Part shown: positions 1-7,467 of the stretch, piece after piece
Layout: each line of letters begins with the position of its first letter
Position numbering within the stretch: position 1 is the stretch's first letter
Origin: Bacillus dicomae
GTDB lineage: Bacteria > Bacillota > Bacilli > Bacillales > Bacillaceae_G
Assembly (NCBI RefSeq): GCF_006494425.1
Contig: NZ_VHIV01000002.1
Coordinates: forward strand, 434,001 to 498,000
DNA: 64,000 nucleotides
Direction: 5' to 3'
Made by a program: the position numbers and the translations under genes
The notes under the pieces: model-generated
Seen by the model: only the letters and a program-made list of their open reading frames with translations
Database searches by the model: none
Told to the model about the DNA's origin: nothing

Positions 1-78
1 TATCGGAGTGATTATCCACATAGGAATAGTGTGAAAAAAGAGATCGTTCGAGTGAAAAGAAAACTACAACTTGTGTAA
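1..78 (+). CDS. nadB: L-aspartate oxidase, C-terminal end (partial)
   Basis: Only the last 25 codons are present; the gene enters from the left edge in frame 1 and stops with TAA at 76-78. The first residues read YRSDYPHRN, which resembles the H-Y-R-x-D-Y-P segment near the end of the FAD-binding capping region of L-aspartate oxidase. The enzyme oxidises aspartate to iminoaspartate, the substrate of NadA. The tail is strongly basic (KKEIVRVKRKLQLV). nadC follows 19 bp downstream, giving the nadB-nadC-nadA order of Bacillus. Identity rests on the short motif plus context. Confidence 0.8.
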   Translation, partial: YRSDYPHRNSVKKEIVRVKRKLQLV

Positions 79-97
79 AGAGGGGAAGAGGGGCTTT

Positions 98-931
98 ATG
101 AATACGATAAAGGTTAAAGAAGCATTAAATCGATTTTTTCTAGAAGATATAGGAGAAAGAGATGTAACATCTCAGCTTATTTTTCCAGACAATTTACTTT
201 CAAAAGGAACGTTTCTTGCGAAAGATACAGGGGTCTTTGCGGGACGTTTAGTCATTGAAGAAGGTTTTAAATTAATTGATGAGAGAATTGAAGTGGAGCT
301 TCATAAAAAAGATGGAGATCTTGTAGAAAAAGGCGAAATAATAGCAACTGTCCAAGGGCCAATTGCTTCGTTATTAACGGCAGAGCGCGTTATATTAAAC
401 GTTATTCAGCGTATGAGCGGGATAGCGACGATGACACATAAAGCTGTTTTTGCTTTAGATAGCAGCCATACGCGTATTTGTGATACGCGAAAAACGATGC
501 CGGGGCTACGTATGTTTGACAAGTATGCAGTCGTGTGCGGAGGCGGATTTAATCACCGTTTTGGTTTATATGATGGTGTCATGATTAAAGACAATCATAT
601 TGCTTTTGCTGGTTCTATTACGAAAGCTGTTACATCGGTGAAAGAGAAATTAGGACATATGGTAAAAGTAGAAGTGGAAACAGAAACGGAGGAGCAAGTG
701 AGAGAAGCTGTAGCTGCTGGTGCGGATATTATTATGTTTGATAACCGTACGCCAGATGAGATTCGAGAGTTTTCAAAGATTGTACCGAGTGCCATCGTTA
801 CAGAAGCTTCAGGAGGCATTACCATTGAAGATTTATCGAAATACGGAAAAACAGGGGTAGATTATATTTCACTTGGAGCGTTAACACATTCAGTGAAAGC
901 ACTTGATATTAGTTTCAATATTGAGGCGTAA
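98..931 (+). CDS. nadC: Nicotinate-nucleotide pyrophosphorylase (quinolinate phosphoribosyltransferase)
   Basis: Converts quinolinate and PRPP to nicotinate mononucleotide, CO2 and PPi, the third step of de novo NAD synthesis in the cytosol. The 277-residue protein has the family signature: TRKTMPGLR at about 130-138, the GGGFNHR segment at about 148-154 and IKDNH at about 163-167, which bind quinolinate and phosphate; an acidic strand VEVETET and the AAGADIIMFDN barrel strand follow. ATG at 98 is chosen because GAGGGG lies just upstream; an in-frame TTG at 71 would overlap nadB and has no better ribosome-binding site. nadA follows after 30 bp, so the genes are probably co-transcribed. Confidence 0.96.
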   Translation: MNTIKVKEALNRFFLEDIGERDVTSQLIFPDNLLSKGTFLAKDTGVFAGRLVIEEGFKLIDERIEVELHKKDGDLVEKGEIIATVQGPIASLLTAERVILNVIQRMSGIATMTHKAVFALDSSHTRICDTRKTMPGLRMFDKYAVVCGGGFNHRFGLYDGVMIKDNHIAFAGSITKAVTSVKEKLGHMVKVEVETETEEQVREAVAAGADIIMFDNRTPDEIREFSKIVPSAIVTEASGGITIEDLSKYGKTGVDYISLGALTHSVKALDISFNIEA

Positions 932-961
932 GGAAAGTGGCTTAGAGGGGGAGAAAGAAAT

Positions 962-2068
962 ATGAGTATTTTAGAAAAAGTGCAACCGATTGAAACGATG
1001 TTACCAGAGCGTTATTACACGATGTCAACAGAAGATATGGAAAAGCGGGTTCGTGAGATTAAAGAAAAAATGGGGGAAACACTATTTATTCCAGGCCATC
1101 ATTACCAAAAAGATGAAGTGGTACAATTTTCTGATGCAGCAGGAGATTCACTTCAGCTTGCGCAAGTTGCAGCGAGCAATAAAGAAGCAAAATATATTGT
1201 GTTTTGTGGTGTACACTTTATGGCAGAAACAGCAGATATGTTAACGACAGATGATCAAATCGTTATTTTGCCAGATATGCGTGCAGGGTGTTCGATGGCA
1301 GATATGGCAGATATCGAACAAACAGAAAGAGCGTGGAAAGAGCTCACGAAATTATTTGGAGATACGATGATTCCGTTAACGTATGTCAACTCTACAGCTG
1401 CAATTAAAGCATTTTGCGGTCGCAACGGAGGAGCAACAGTAACTTCTTCTAATGCTAAACAAATGGTATCTTGGGCGTTTACACAAAAAGAGCGTCTCGT
1501 CTTTTTACCGGACCAACATTTAGGAAGAAATACAGCGTACGATTTAGGTATCCCGTTAGATAAAATGGCAGTATGGGACCCGCATACAGATTCATTAGAG
1601 TACGATGGAGATATAGAAGAAATTCAAGTGATTTTATGGAAAGGACATTGCTCTGTTCATCAAAACTTTACAGTGAAGAACGTTGAGAACGTACGGAAAA
1701 ATCATCCGGATATGAATATTATTGTACATCCGGAATGTTGCTATGAAGTTGTAGCTGCTTCGGATTATGCAGGGTCAACGAAATACATTATTGATATGAT
1801 TGAATCGGCTCCATCTGGAAGTAAATGGGCGATTGGTACAGAAATGAATTTAGTGAACCGAATTATTCAACAACACCCAGATAAAGAAATTGTGTCACTT
1901 AATCCATTTATGTGTCCATGTTTAACGATGAACCGAATTGATCTGCCTCACTTATTATGGGCACTTGAAACGATAGAAAGAGGAGAAGAAATTAACGTTA
2001 TTAGCGTAGATAAACAAGTAACCGAAGAAGCGGTTCTTGCATTAAATCGTATGTTAGAGCGTGTGTAA
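962..2068 (+). CDS. nadA: Quinolinate synthase A
   Basis: Condenses iminoaspartate (from NadB) with dihydroxyacetone phosphate to quinolinate using a [4Fe-4S] cluster. The 368-residue product carries the GHHYQ motif near residue 45, a cysteine at position 110 in the [11 protein letters not shown] segment, and further cysteines in HPECCYE and NPFMCPCLT, consistent with the three cluster ligands of the family. The start is preceded by AGAGGGGGAG. It is the last gene of the nad operon: a hairpin terminator overlaps its stop codon. The B. subtilis nad operon is controlled by the repressor NadR, but its operator would lie outside this window. Confidence 0.97.
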   Translation: MSILEKVQPIETMLPERYYTMSTEDMEKRVREIKEKMGETLFIPGHHYQKDEVVQFSDAAGDSLQLAQVAASNKEAKYIVFCGVHFMAETADMLTTDDQIVILPDMRAGCSMADMADIEQTERAWKELTKLFGDTMIPLTYVNSTAAIKAFCGRNGGATVTSSNAKQMVSWAFTQKERLVFLPDQHLGRNTAYDLGIPLDKMAVWDPHTDSLEYDGDIEEIQVILWKGHCSVHQNFTVKNVENVRKNHPDMNIIVHPECCYEVVAASDYAGSTKYIIDMIESAPSGSKWAIGTEMNLVNRIIQQHPDKEIVSLNPFMCPCLTMNRIDLPHLLWALETIERGEEINVISVDKQVTEEAVLALNRMLERV

Positions 2069-2096
2069 AGCAGCGGGATTTCCGTTGCTTTTTTTC
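2067..2096 (+). terminator. Rho-independent terminator of the nad operon
   Basis: The stem AAGCAGCGG / CCGTTGCTT (one G-U pair) with a GATTT-type loop begins within the nadA stop codon and is followed by a run of T. Confidence 0.85.
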
Positions 2097-2106
2097 GTAC
2101 ATATAA

Positions 2107-2135
2107 TCATAACGAGAACGAAATGGGCATACATT
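2107..2135 (+). promoter_or_regulatory. Candidate sigma-E-type promoter for safA
   Basis: TCATAAC at 2107-2113 and CATACATT at 2128-2135 are separated by 14 bp, which resembles mother-cell sigma-E promoters (-35 with ATA, -10 CATAnnnT). It would give a leader of about 150 nt before safA, whose B. subtilis homologue is expressed in the mother cell. This is pattern matching by eye only. Confidence 0.35.
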
Positions 2136-2294
2136 GTTTTGAAGAAATCATTGCGATTTTTTTATGCTTATTCCACTTCAAATGATATTCAAAATCGAAG
2201 AAGTGATGAAAGTGAAAAGAAGTTAACGTTATGCAGAAAGAGTTACTTCATGAGATTTGTTACTTATAGATAAGTTATACAGGAGGGGGAAAAT

Positions 2295-4295
2295 TTGAAA
2301 ATTCATATCGTGCAAAAAGGGGATACCCTTTGGAAAATTGCGAAAAAGTACGGAGTGGATTTTGATACGCTGAAAAAAACAAATACACAGCTTAGTAATC
2401 CAGATCTAATCATGCCAGGTATGAAAATTAAAGTACCATCAAACAGCGTTCACGTGAAACAACATGCTGGTGCAGGCTCAGCACCTCCAAAACAATACGT
2501 AAAAGAAGTGCAACAAAAAGAATTTGCAGCAACGCCAACGCCGCTTGGAATAGAAGATGAAGAAGAAGCTACGTATCAATCAGCGCCAATTACACAGCAG
2601 CCTGCTATGCAACAAACGCAAAAAGAAGTGCAAGTAAAACCGCAGAAGGAAATGCAAGTGAAACCACAAAAAGAAGTACAGGTAAAACCACAGAAGGAAA
2701 TGCAAGTAAAACCACAAAAAGAAGTGCAGGTAAAACCACAGAAGGAAATGCAGGTGAAACCGCAAAAAGAAGTACAGGTAAAGCCACAAAAAGAGGTACA
2801 AAAAGAGGTACAAAAAGAAAAGCCAATTCAAATAGAAAAACCAGTTGAAAAACCGTCTGTTATTCAAAAGCCACCTGTTATAGAAAAACAAAAACCAGCA
2901 GAGAAAGAAAATACGAAGTTTTCGATCAATGTGTTACCACAGCCACCGCAACCACCAATAAAAGCGAAAAAAGAATATAAAATTTCAGATGTAATTAAAA
3001 AAGGAAGCGAATTAATTGCTCCTCAAATTACTAAAATGAAACCTAATAACATCATTTCTCCGCAAACGAAAAAAGATAATATAGTGTCACCGCAAGTGAA
3101 GAAAGAAAATATAGGGAATATCGTATCACCACAAGTAAAGAAAGAAAATATAGGAAACATAGTGTCACCGCAAGTGAAGAAAGAAAATGTAGGGAATATC
3201 ATATCACCACAAGTAAAGAAAGAAAATATAGGAAACATAGTGTCACCGCAAGTGAAGAAAGAAAATATAGGGAATATCATATCACCACAAGTAAAGAAAG
3301 AAAATGTAGGAAATATAATGTCACCAAATGTATCGAAAGAAAATGTAGTTATTCCGCAAGTAATACCGCCAAATATTCAAGTGCCAAACATCATGCCAAT
3401 GTTGGATAACAATCAGCCACCAAATATCATGCCAATTATGGATAATAATCAGCCACCAAATATGATGCCAATCATGGATAACAATCAACCACCAAATATC
3501 ATGCCAATCATGGATAACAATCAACCACCAAATATCATGCCAATTATGGATAATAATCAAATACCAAACATCATGCCAATTATGGATAATAATCAAATGC
3601 CGAACATGATGCCGATTATGGATAACAATCAAATGCCGAACATGATGCCGATTATGGATAACAATCAACCACCAAATATGATGCCGATTATGGATAACAA
3701 TCAAATGCCAAATATGATGCCAATCATGGATAATAATCAAATGCCAAATATGATGCCGATTATGGATAACAATCAAATGCCAAATATGATGCCAATCATG
3801 GATAATAATCAAATGCCAAATATGATGCCAATCATGGATAACAACCAAATGCCAAATATGATGCCAATTATGGATAACAACCAAATGCCAAATATGATGC
3901 CAATTATGGATAATAATCAACCACCGAATATGATGCCATACCAACAGCCTATGATGCCGCCGAATCCTTATTATCAACAACAAAATCCATATCAAATGCC
4001 ATATCAGCAAGGAGCACCGTTTGGACCGCAATATACGTCTATGCCAAATCCAAATATGATGCCGATAGATAATAATATGCCGCCGCTCGTGCAAGGAGAG
4101 GAAGATTGTGGATGCGGAGGAGAGAGTAGGCTATATAGTCCACAACCTGGAGGGCCACAATACGCGAATCCTTTATATTATCAACCAACTCAATCAGCAT
4201 ATGCACCACAACCAGGAACGATGTATTATCAACCAGATCCGCCGAATGTATTTGGGGAGCCAGTTTCAGAAGAAGAGGATGAAGAAGAAGTTTAA
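2295..4295 (+). CDS. safA: LysM spore coat/exosporium assembly protein SafA (ExsA-type)
   Basis: A morphogenetic protein that directs assembly of spore coat layers; the cereus-group counterpart is known as ExsA and affects coat and exosporium attachment. Residues 1-50 form one LysM domain (HIVQKGDTLWKIAKKYGV, then the PGMKIKVP end), which is expected to bind cortex peptidoglycan. The rest is low complexity: a VKPQKE(V/M)Q repeat at about 112-178, a PQVKKEN(I/V)GNI repeat at about 255-350, and fifteen 12-residue PN(I/M)MPIMDNNQ units at about 363-543. A Pro/Gln/Tyr-rich region with a CGCGG cluster near 605 and an acidic tail follow. It has 666 residues, far longer than B. subtilis SafA. TTG start at 2295 follows AGGAGGGGG. 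coxA is next. Confidence 0.93.
   Translation: MKIHIVQKGDTLWKIAKKYGVDFDTLKKTNTQLSNPDLIMPGMKIKVPSNSVHVKQHAGAGSAPPKQYVKEVQQKEFAATPTPLGIEDEEEATYQSAPITQQPAMQQTQKEVQVKPQKEMQVKPQKEVQVKPQKEMQVKPQKEVQVKPQKEMQVKPQKEVQVKPQKEVQKEVQKEKPIQIEKPVEKPSVIQKPPVIEKQKPAEKENTKFSINVLPQPPQPPIKAKKEYKISDVIKKGSELIAPQITKMKPNNIISPQTKKDNIVSPQVKKENIGNIVSPQVKKENIGNIVSPQVKKENVGNIISPQVKKENIGNIVSPQVKKENIGNIISPQVKKENVGNIMSPNVSKENVVIPQVIPPNIQVPNIMPMLDNNQPPNIMPIMDNNQPPNMMPIMDNNQPPNIMPIMDNNQPPNIMPIMDNNQIPNIMPIMDNNQMPNMMPIMDNNQMPNMMPIMDNNQPPNMMPIMDNNQMPNMMPIMDNNQMPNMMPIMDNNQMPNMMPIMDNNQMPNMMPIMDNNQMPNMMPIMDNNQMPNMMPIMDNNQPPNMMPYQQPMMPPNPYYQQQNPYQMPYQQGAPFGPQYTSMPNPNMMPIDNNMPPLVQGEEDCGCGGESRLYSPQPGGPQYANPLYYQPTQSAYAPQPGTMYYQPDPPNVFGEPVSEEEDEEEV
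2630..2830 (+). repeat. Coding tandem repeat, VKPQKE(V/M)Q units in safA
   Basis: Alternating 24-bp units encode VKPQKEVQ and VKPQKEMQ, ending in KEVQKEVQKEK. Unit count may vary between strains. Confidence 0.85.
3060..3345 (+). repeat. Coding tandem repeat, SPQVKKENxGNI units in safA
   Basis: About eight units of roughly 36-39 bp encode (I/V)xSPQVKKEN(I/V)GNI. The nucleotide copies alternate between two subtypes, a sign of recent duplication of two-unit blocks. Confidence 0.85.
3384..3925 (+). repeat. Coding 36-bp tandem repeat, PN(I/M)MPIMDNNQ units in safA
   Basis: Fifteen consecutive 36-bp units encode P-N-(I/M)-M-P-I-M-D-N-N-Q-(P/M). Near-identical copies make this a likely variable-number repeat. 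Confidence 0.9.
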
Positions 4296-4296
4296 A

Positions 4297-4326
4297 AAAA
4301 GGTGGGATTATTCCCACCTTTTTTGT
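4297..4326 (+). terminator. Terminator of safA
   Basis: AAAGGTGGGA / TCCCACCTTT stem with a short TTAT loop and a T run, two bases after the safA stop. Confidence 0.9.
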
Positions 4327-4398
4327 ATGTAGATTCGTTCTGGAAACGGAAGATTTACACCAAATGTTAGAAAATCCCCAGTGAAATATTAACAGTGT

Positions 4399-4472
4399 AA
4401 AAACCTTCTCTGTTACTCATCATAAGAGGGAGCTTTTCAGAAGAGAAGTTCATTCTAACAGAGGGGGTTTTT
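4399..4472 (+). promoter_or_regulatory. Leader stem that sequesters the coxA ribosome-binding site
   Basis: Positions 4399-4415 (AAAAACCTTCTCTGTTA) can pair along all 17 bases, with two G-U pairs, to 4456-4472 (TAACAGAGGGGGTTTTT). The 3' arm contains the AGAGGGGG Shine-Dalgarno sequence, four bases before the TTG start of coxA. The loop is 40 nt. Confidence 0.6.
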
Positions 4473-4475
4473 CTA

Positions 4476-5117
4476 TTGAATACGAAAGTAAAAGTGATTG
4501 CTGCTTCTTTGTTAGTTACTAGTGCATTAGCTGCATGTGGTACACCAAAAAACAATGCAATGGATGGACGTAACTACAATTACGAGCGTACATCGTATAA
4601 TGATACACACCAGTATCGTGATAATGTGACGCGTAACGATCGTTATACAGACTATGTAACATATAGAAATGGTCGTAATGATACAGGATATAACTATTAC
4701 CGTGATGTGAATTACAACGGTCAAATTGCTAATCCGCATCCAACGCGTAATATTACAATGAACAATTCATACATTAACAATGATGGTAAAACTGCAGAAA
4801 GAATTACAAATCGTGTGAAACGTATGAATAACGTAGACCGTGTGTCTACAGTTGTATATGGAAACGATGTGGCGATTGCGGTAAAACCACGTAACACAGT
4901 GACAAATGAAACGGCAATGGCGAACGAAATTCGTCAAGCGGTTTCAAATGAAGTAGGAAACAGAAACGTATATGTTTCTGTAAGAAATGATATGTTTACT
5001 CGTGTCGATGCAATGAGTACACGCTTACGTAACGGTACAGTTACAAACGACTTTAATCGTGACATAGGAAATATGTTCCGAGATATTCGTTACGGTTTAA
5101 CTGGTACAGTACGATAG
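4476..5117 (+). CDS. coxA: YhcN/YlaJ-family sporulation lipoprotein, CoxA-like
   Basis: A 213-residue lipoprotein: the signal peptide MNTKVKVIAASLLVTSALAAC ends in a lipobox with Cys at about 21. A Tyr/Asn/Arg-rich low-complexity stretch follows (about 30-95), then a C-terminal domain of the YhcN/YlaJ type (KTAERITNRVKRMNNVDRVSTVVYGNDVAIAV). Position directly after safA matches B. subtilis coxA (yrbB), a cortex-associated spore protein. TTG at 4476 follows AGAGGGGG, but that site is within a potential hairpin. Expected location is the forespore/cortex side of the outer forespore membrane (family knowledge). Confidence 0.85.
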   Translation: MNTKVKVIAASLLVTSALAACGTPKNNAMDGRNYNYERTSYNDTHQYRDNVTRNDRYTDYVTYRNGRNDTGYNYYRDVNYNGQIANPHPTRNITMNNSYINNDGKTAERITNRVKRMNNVDRVSTVVYGNDVAIAVKPRNTVTNETAMANEIRQAVSNEVGNRNVYVSVRNDMFTRVDAMSTRLRNGTVTNDFNRDIGNMFRDIRYGLTGTVR

Positions 5118-5124
5118 CAAAACG

Positions 5125-5152
5125 AAAGAGGAAGGGGGATCCCTTCCTCTTT
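5125..5152. terminator. Bidirectional terminator between coxA and the convergent membrane gene
   Basis: AAAGAGGAAGGG / CCCTTCCTCTTT 12-bp stem with a GGAT loop; A-rich 5' and T-rich 3' flanks serve both strands. Confidence 0.85.
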
Positions 5153-5594
5153 ATTCATCGTCGTCTTGTAAACGACGTTTTTTAATAAAATAACTAACGG
5201 AGTAAGACGCTAAAAAGCATATGAAAAGAATACTACCTGTCAAAACGGCTTCAAACAGAGGTCTTTCTGGGCTGAAAATGATATAAATAATAGCCATAAC
5301 GATTCCTACAATAAAAGAACGTAAAACAATTTTGTAATAAGGAGTTAATTTTATTTCTTTCTCGCTTTCTTCTACATCGATAGAAACGCTTAACTGTAAA
5401 TAACTGAGTACCATACCTGTAAGAATAAATAATAACCACAATGGAGATTTCGTAATTTGATCTACTCCTTCAGTGAATCCGATATAGCCTAAAATTCCAA
5501 TTATACCAAGTGATTGAAAAAGGAAGGCGATACGTACGTTTTTTAATGTTTGTAGAATAAGACGTTCATCTTTTATTTTTTTCACAATATCCAT
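5151..5594 (-). CDS. Conserved four-TM membrane protein of unknown function
   Basis: The 147-residue protein begins MDIVKKIKDERLILQTLKN and has four predicted membrane segments (about 22-40, 51-70, 88-107 and 113-135). It ends with a charged cytoplasmic tail, KKRRLQDDDE. I do not recognise the family. The start is supported by CAGGAG a few bases upstream on the minus strand. It converges with coxA across a shared terminator and is separated from the RNA gene at 5.75 kb by about 150 bp. It has no counterpart that I recall in the B. subtilis coxA-bofC interval, so it may be a cereus-group accessory gene. Confidence 0.75.
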   Translation of the reverse strand: MDIVKKIKDERLILQTLKNVRIAFLFQSLGIIGILGYIGFTEGVDQITKSPLWLLFILTGMVLSYLQLSVSIDVEESEKEIKLTPYYKIVLRSFIVGIVMAIIYIIFSPERPLFEAVLTGSILFICFLASYSVSYFIKKRRLQDDDE

Positions 5595-5714
5595 CTCCTG
5601 TTTATTATGATTTCGCTGTTACACTCATTGTAACATATATATTGCATTTATCAATTTATAGTTTACATATAACTATTTGGATGAAAGAGGAAATAAAATA
5701 TTTTTGTAAACATG

Positions 5715-5743
5715 TTGCACTTATACTTTATTAATGTTATATT
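5715..5743 (+). promoter_or_regulatory. Sigma-A promoter for an intergenic RNA
   Basis: TTGCAC at 5715-5720, exactly 17 bp, TATATT at 5738-5743. Expected transcription start is near 5750. Confidence 0.65.
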
Positions 5744-5749
5744 AGCAAA

Positions 5750-5870
5750 GCGATGAGCTAATTTACGTAAGACGAGAGATATGCTTAAGTGCTAAACACG
5801 CGAATGTGGTCGCCTGGTCTCTCGCCGTAAACGCATCAAGACGCCTGCTTTGCAGGCGTCTTTCATTTTG
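5750..5870 (+). ncRNA. Unassigned structured small RNA or riboswitch-like leader
   Basis: About 120 nt lie between a 17-bp-spaced sigma-A promoter and a GC-rich terminator, with no convincing ORF. The RNA can close with TTTACG/CGTAAA plus CGAGAGA/TCTCTCG (around 5762-5782 and 5818-5830), enclosing a smaller GCGA/TCGC hairpin near 5801-5812. It does not match any riboswitch, 6S or RsaE/RoxS sequence that I can recall. Downstream are a second terminator and the arsR-eamA pair, so it could be a free sRNA or a ligand-controlled leader. This fills most of the 435-bp gap from 5595 to 6029. Confidence 0.5.
5838..5870 (+). terminator. Terminator of the 5.75-kb RNA
   Basis: AAGACGCCTGC / GCAGGCGTCTT, 11-bp stem with a TTT loop, followed by a modest T-rich tail. 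Confidence 0.8.
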
Positions 5871-5880
5871 TATGAATGTA

Positions 5881-5917
5881 AAGGGAAGAATGGAGGGATC
5901 CAGTCTTCCCTTTTTTA
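5881..5917 (+). terminator. Second tandem terminator
   Basis: AAGGGAAGA / TCTTCCCTT stem with a 14-nt loop and TTTTTT tail, only 11 bp after the previous terminator. Confidence 0.75.
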
Positions 5918-6029
5918 TTTGAATAAAAGTCGGAAAATAAAGTTATTTACAAGTGTATATGAAAGAGTTACTATTTAATGGTAATATATTACATGTTTTT
6001 TAGATATAAAAGGTTGGGATGAATAGGAT

Positions 6030-6350
6030 ATGGAGAATTTTGAATGTAGAAATACAGAAGTTGTCTTAGAGAAATTTCAGGTCGTAACACCTATATTTCA
6101 GGCGTTGGGGGATGAGAATCGCCAGCAAATTATTATGCTATTGTTAGAAAACAAACAGATGAATGTAACGCAAATAACAGATAAAATGGGGATTTCTAGA
6201 CCAGCTGTTTCGCATCATTTGAAAATTTTAAGACAAGCAGAACTAATTGTAGCGGATCGACATGGAAAAGAAATTTTTTATTCTATAATAGCTGGAGAAT
6301 TTTTAAAACAGGTGAAGGATTTACTACAAGCAATAGAGTCAAATTATTAA
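6030..6350 (+). CDS. ArsR-family winged-helix repressor
   Basis: The 106-residue protein is a typical ArsR fold: ALGDENRQQIIMLLLE (about 26-41), helix-turn-helix MNVTQITDKMGISRPAVSHHLKILRQAELI (about 44-73), and the wing ADRHGKEIFYSI. The only cysteine is at residue 5, and the CxC metal site of ArsR/CadC/SmtB metal sensors is absent. The ligand is therefore probably not a thiol-bound metal. It sits 67 bp upstream of a DMT exporter and the gap holds a long palindrome, so it most likely controls that exporter and itself. Base composition is AT-richer than the neighbouring housekeeping genes and the pair is not part of the B. subtilis block. Confidence 0.88.
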   Translation: MENFECRNTEVVLEKFQVVTPIFQALGDENRQQIIMLLLENKQMNVTQITDKMGISRPAVSHHLKILRQAELIVADRHGKEIFYSIIAGEFLKQVKDLLQAIESNY

Positions 6351-6369
6351 TTTTTTTTAACTAACGAGT

Positions 6370-6397
6370 AAACAAGTTTAAACTTTTAAACTTGTTT
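6370..6397. promoter_or_regulatory. 28-bp palindrome, probable ArsR-family operator
   Basis: Perfect 13-bp arms AAACAAGTTTAAA and TTTAAACTTGTTT separated by CT, ending 20 bp before the eamA ATG. AT-rich and without a T run, so an operator is more likely than a terminator. Confidence 0.6.
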
Positions 6398-6417
6398 ATG
6401 TGAAAGGGGTAATGAAA

Positions 6418-7347
6418 ATGAACAGAATAAATCGTATGTATGTAATTATGTTATTTGTTCCTTTGTTTTGGGGTGGGTCTTTTGCAACAGCAGAGCATGT
6501 TATTACTGAAATTCCACCGATTACTGCGGCAACAATTCGTTTTGGTTTAGCAGGTTGTATTTTAATAGGCATAGTTTTTATGAAATCTGAGTGGAATACA
6601 AGTTTGTTATTAAATAATTGGAAAGGACTGTTATTCGTATCATTAACAGGTATTTTTGGCTATAATGTTTTTTTCTTTATGGGACTTAACTATACTTCTA
6701 CTCTGAATGGCTCGCTTATTATTGCTACAATGCCTGTTTTTGTAACATTGGGAGCAATATTATTTTTTAAAGAGTCGTGGAGTATAAAAGTTGGAATAAG
6801 TTTAATGTTGTCCCTTATCGGTGTAATAGTTGTTATTACGAGCGGTTCAATGAATACGCTTATGTCTCTGTCATTTAATAAGGGAGATCTTTTATTTATA
6901 GCTGCTTTAATTTGTGGGGTGCTATATAGCTTAACAGGAAAAAAAGTTATGAGTGGTATCTCTCCTTTGTTAACTACAATGAGTATGACGGTATTGGGTA
7001 CTGTGTTTTTAGCAGGCCTTTCTCTATATGAAGATGGATGGGGAAAAGTTGGGTCGTTTTCTTTACAGGGATGGATAGAAATGTTGTATATGGTTATATG
7101 CGGGACGTTAGTTGGATATATCGTGTTTAATAAAGGAGTAGAAGAGCTAGGTGCAAGCAAAGCGAGTATGTATTTAAATTTAACTCCTATTGTGGCCACT
7201 GGTATATCAGTTGTATTATATGGAGCAGTTGTTACGTGGCAACAAATAGTTGGAATGATAATTGTGTTAATTGGTGTTTACATAGCAACGGTACAATCCA
7301 ATAAAGATATAAAGAAGCTTTCGCATAATCAATACGTTTCTAAATAA
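6418..7347 (+). CDS. EamA-family drug/metabolite exporter (DMT superfamily)
   Basis: The 309-residue inner-membrane protein is made of two EamA repeats with about ten helices. The first begins PLFWGGSFATAEHVITEIPPITAATIRF; a typical glycine-rich helix 4-5 junction (NYTSTLNGSLIIATMPVFVTLGA) follows, and the second repeat ends TPIVATGISVVLYGAVVTWQQIVGM. The substrate cannot be inferred. ATG at 6418 is preferred, because AAAGGGG lies about 8 bp upstream; GTG 6400 and ATG 6412 are too far from or too close to that site. The ArsR-like gene and palindrome upstream suggest inducible export. No strong terminator follows before bofC. Confidence 0.88.
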   Translation: MNRINRMYVIMLFVPLFWGGSFATAEHVITEIPPITAATIRFGLAGCILIGIVFMKSEWNTSLLLNNWKGLLFVSLTGIFGYNVFFFMGLNYTSTLNGSLIIATMPVFVTLGAILFFKESWSIKVGISLMLSLIGVIVVITSGSMNTLMSLSFNKGDLLFIAALICGVLYSLTGKKVMSGISPLLTTMSMTVLGTVFLAGLSLYEDGWGKVGSFSLQGWIEMLYMVICGTLVGYIVFNKGVEELGASKASMYLNLTPIVATGISVVLYGAVVTWQQIVGMIIVLIGVYIATVQSNKDIKKLSHNQYVSK

Positions 7348-7358
7348 ATAGGAATAAT

Positions 7359-7390
7359 TGAACTCTATAATTCTTGATGTGAGCATTCTA
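7359..7390 (+). promoter_or_regulatory. Weak candidate forespore promoter for bofC
   Basis: CATTCTA at 7384-7390 fits the sigma-F/sigma-G -10 form CATnnTA; the -35 is poor (TGAACT, spacing 19). It is included because bofC in B. subtilis is a forespore gene. Confidence 0.22.
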
Positions 7391-7467
7391 TGAATTAGGG
7401 ATAAAACCCCCATTTCCGGAAAAACTATTAATGAAAGTTTGATTTTGCCTAAAAGAGGTGAACGGAA

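Noticed and set aside
2061-2273. 70-residue plus-strand frame between nadA and safA
   Set aside because: It starts inside nadA, runs through the nad terminator, and has no protein-like composition.
2630-2830. Could the regular repeats be a CRISPR array?
   Set aside because: Repeats are contiguous, in frame, without unique spacers, and lie inside a coding gene; no cas genes are present.
2580-2891. Minus-strand frames rich in Phe/Leu opposite the VKPQKE repeat
   Set aside because: They are shadow frames of the safA tandem repeat without start signals.
3321-4094. Long minus-strand open frame rich in His/Ile/Trp opposite safA
   Set aside because: It mirrors the 36-bp safA repeat; period and composition come entirely from the sense-strand repeat, and there is no ribosome-binding site.
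5750-5870. 6S RNA or RoxS/RsaE assignment for the 5.75-kb RNA
   Set aside because: It is shorter than 6S RNA and lacks its long central-bubble duplex; it also lacks the C-rich motifs of RoxS/RsaE.
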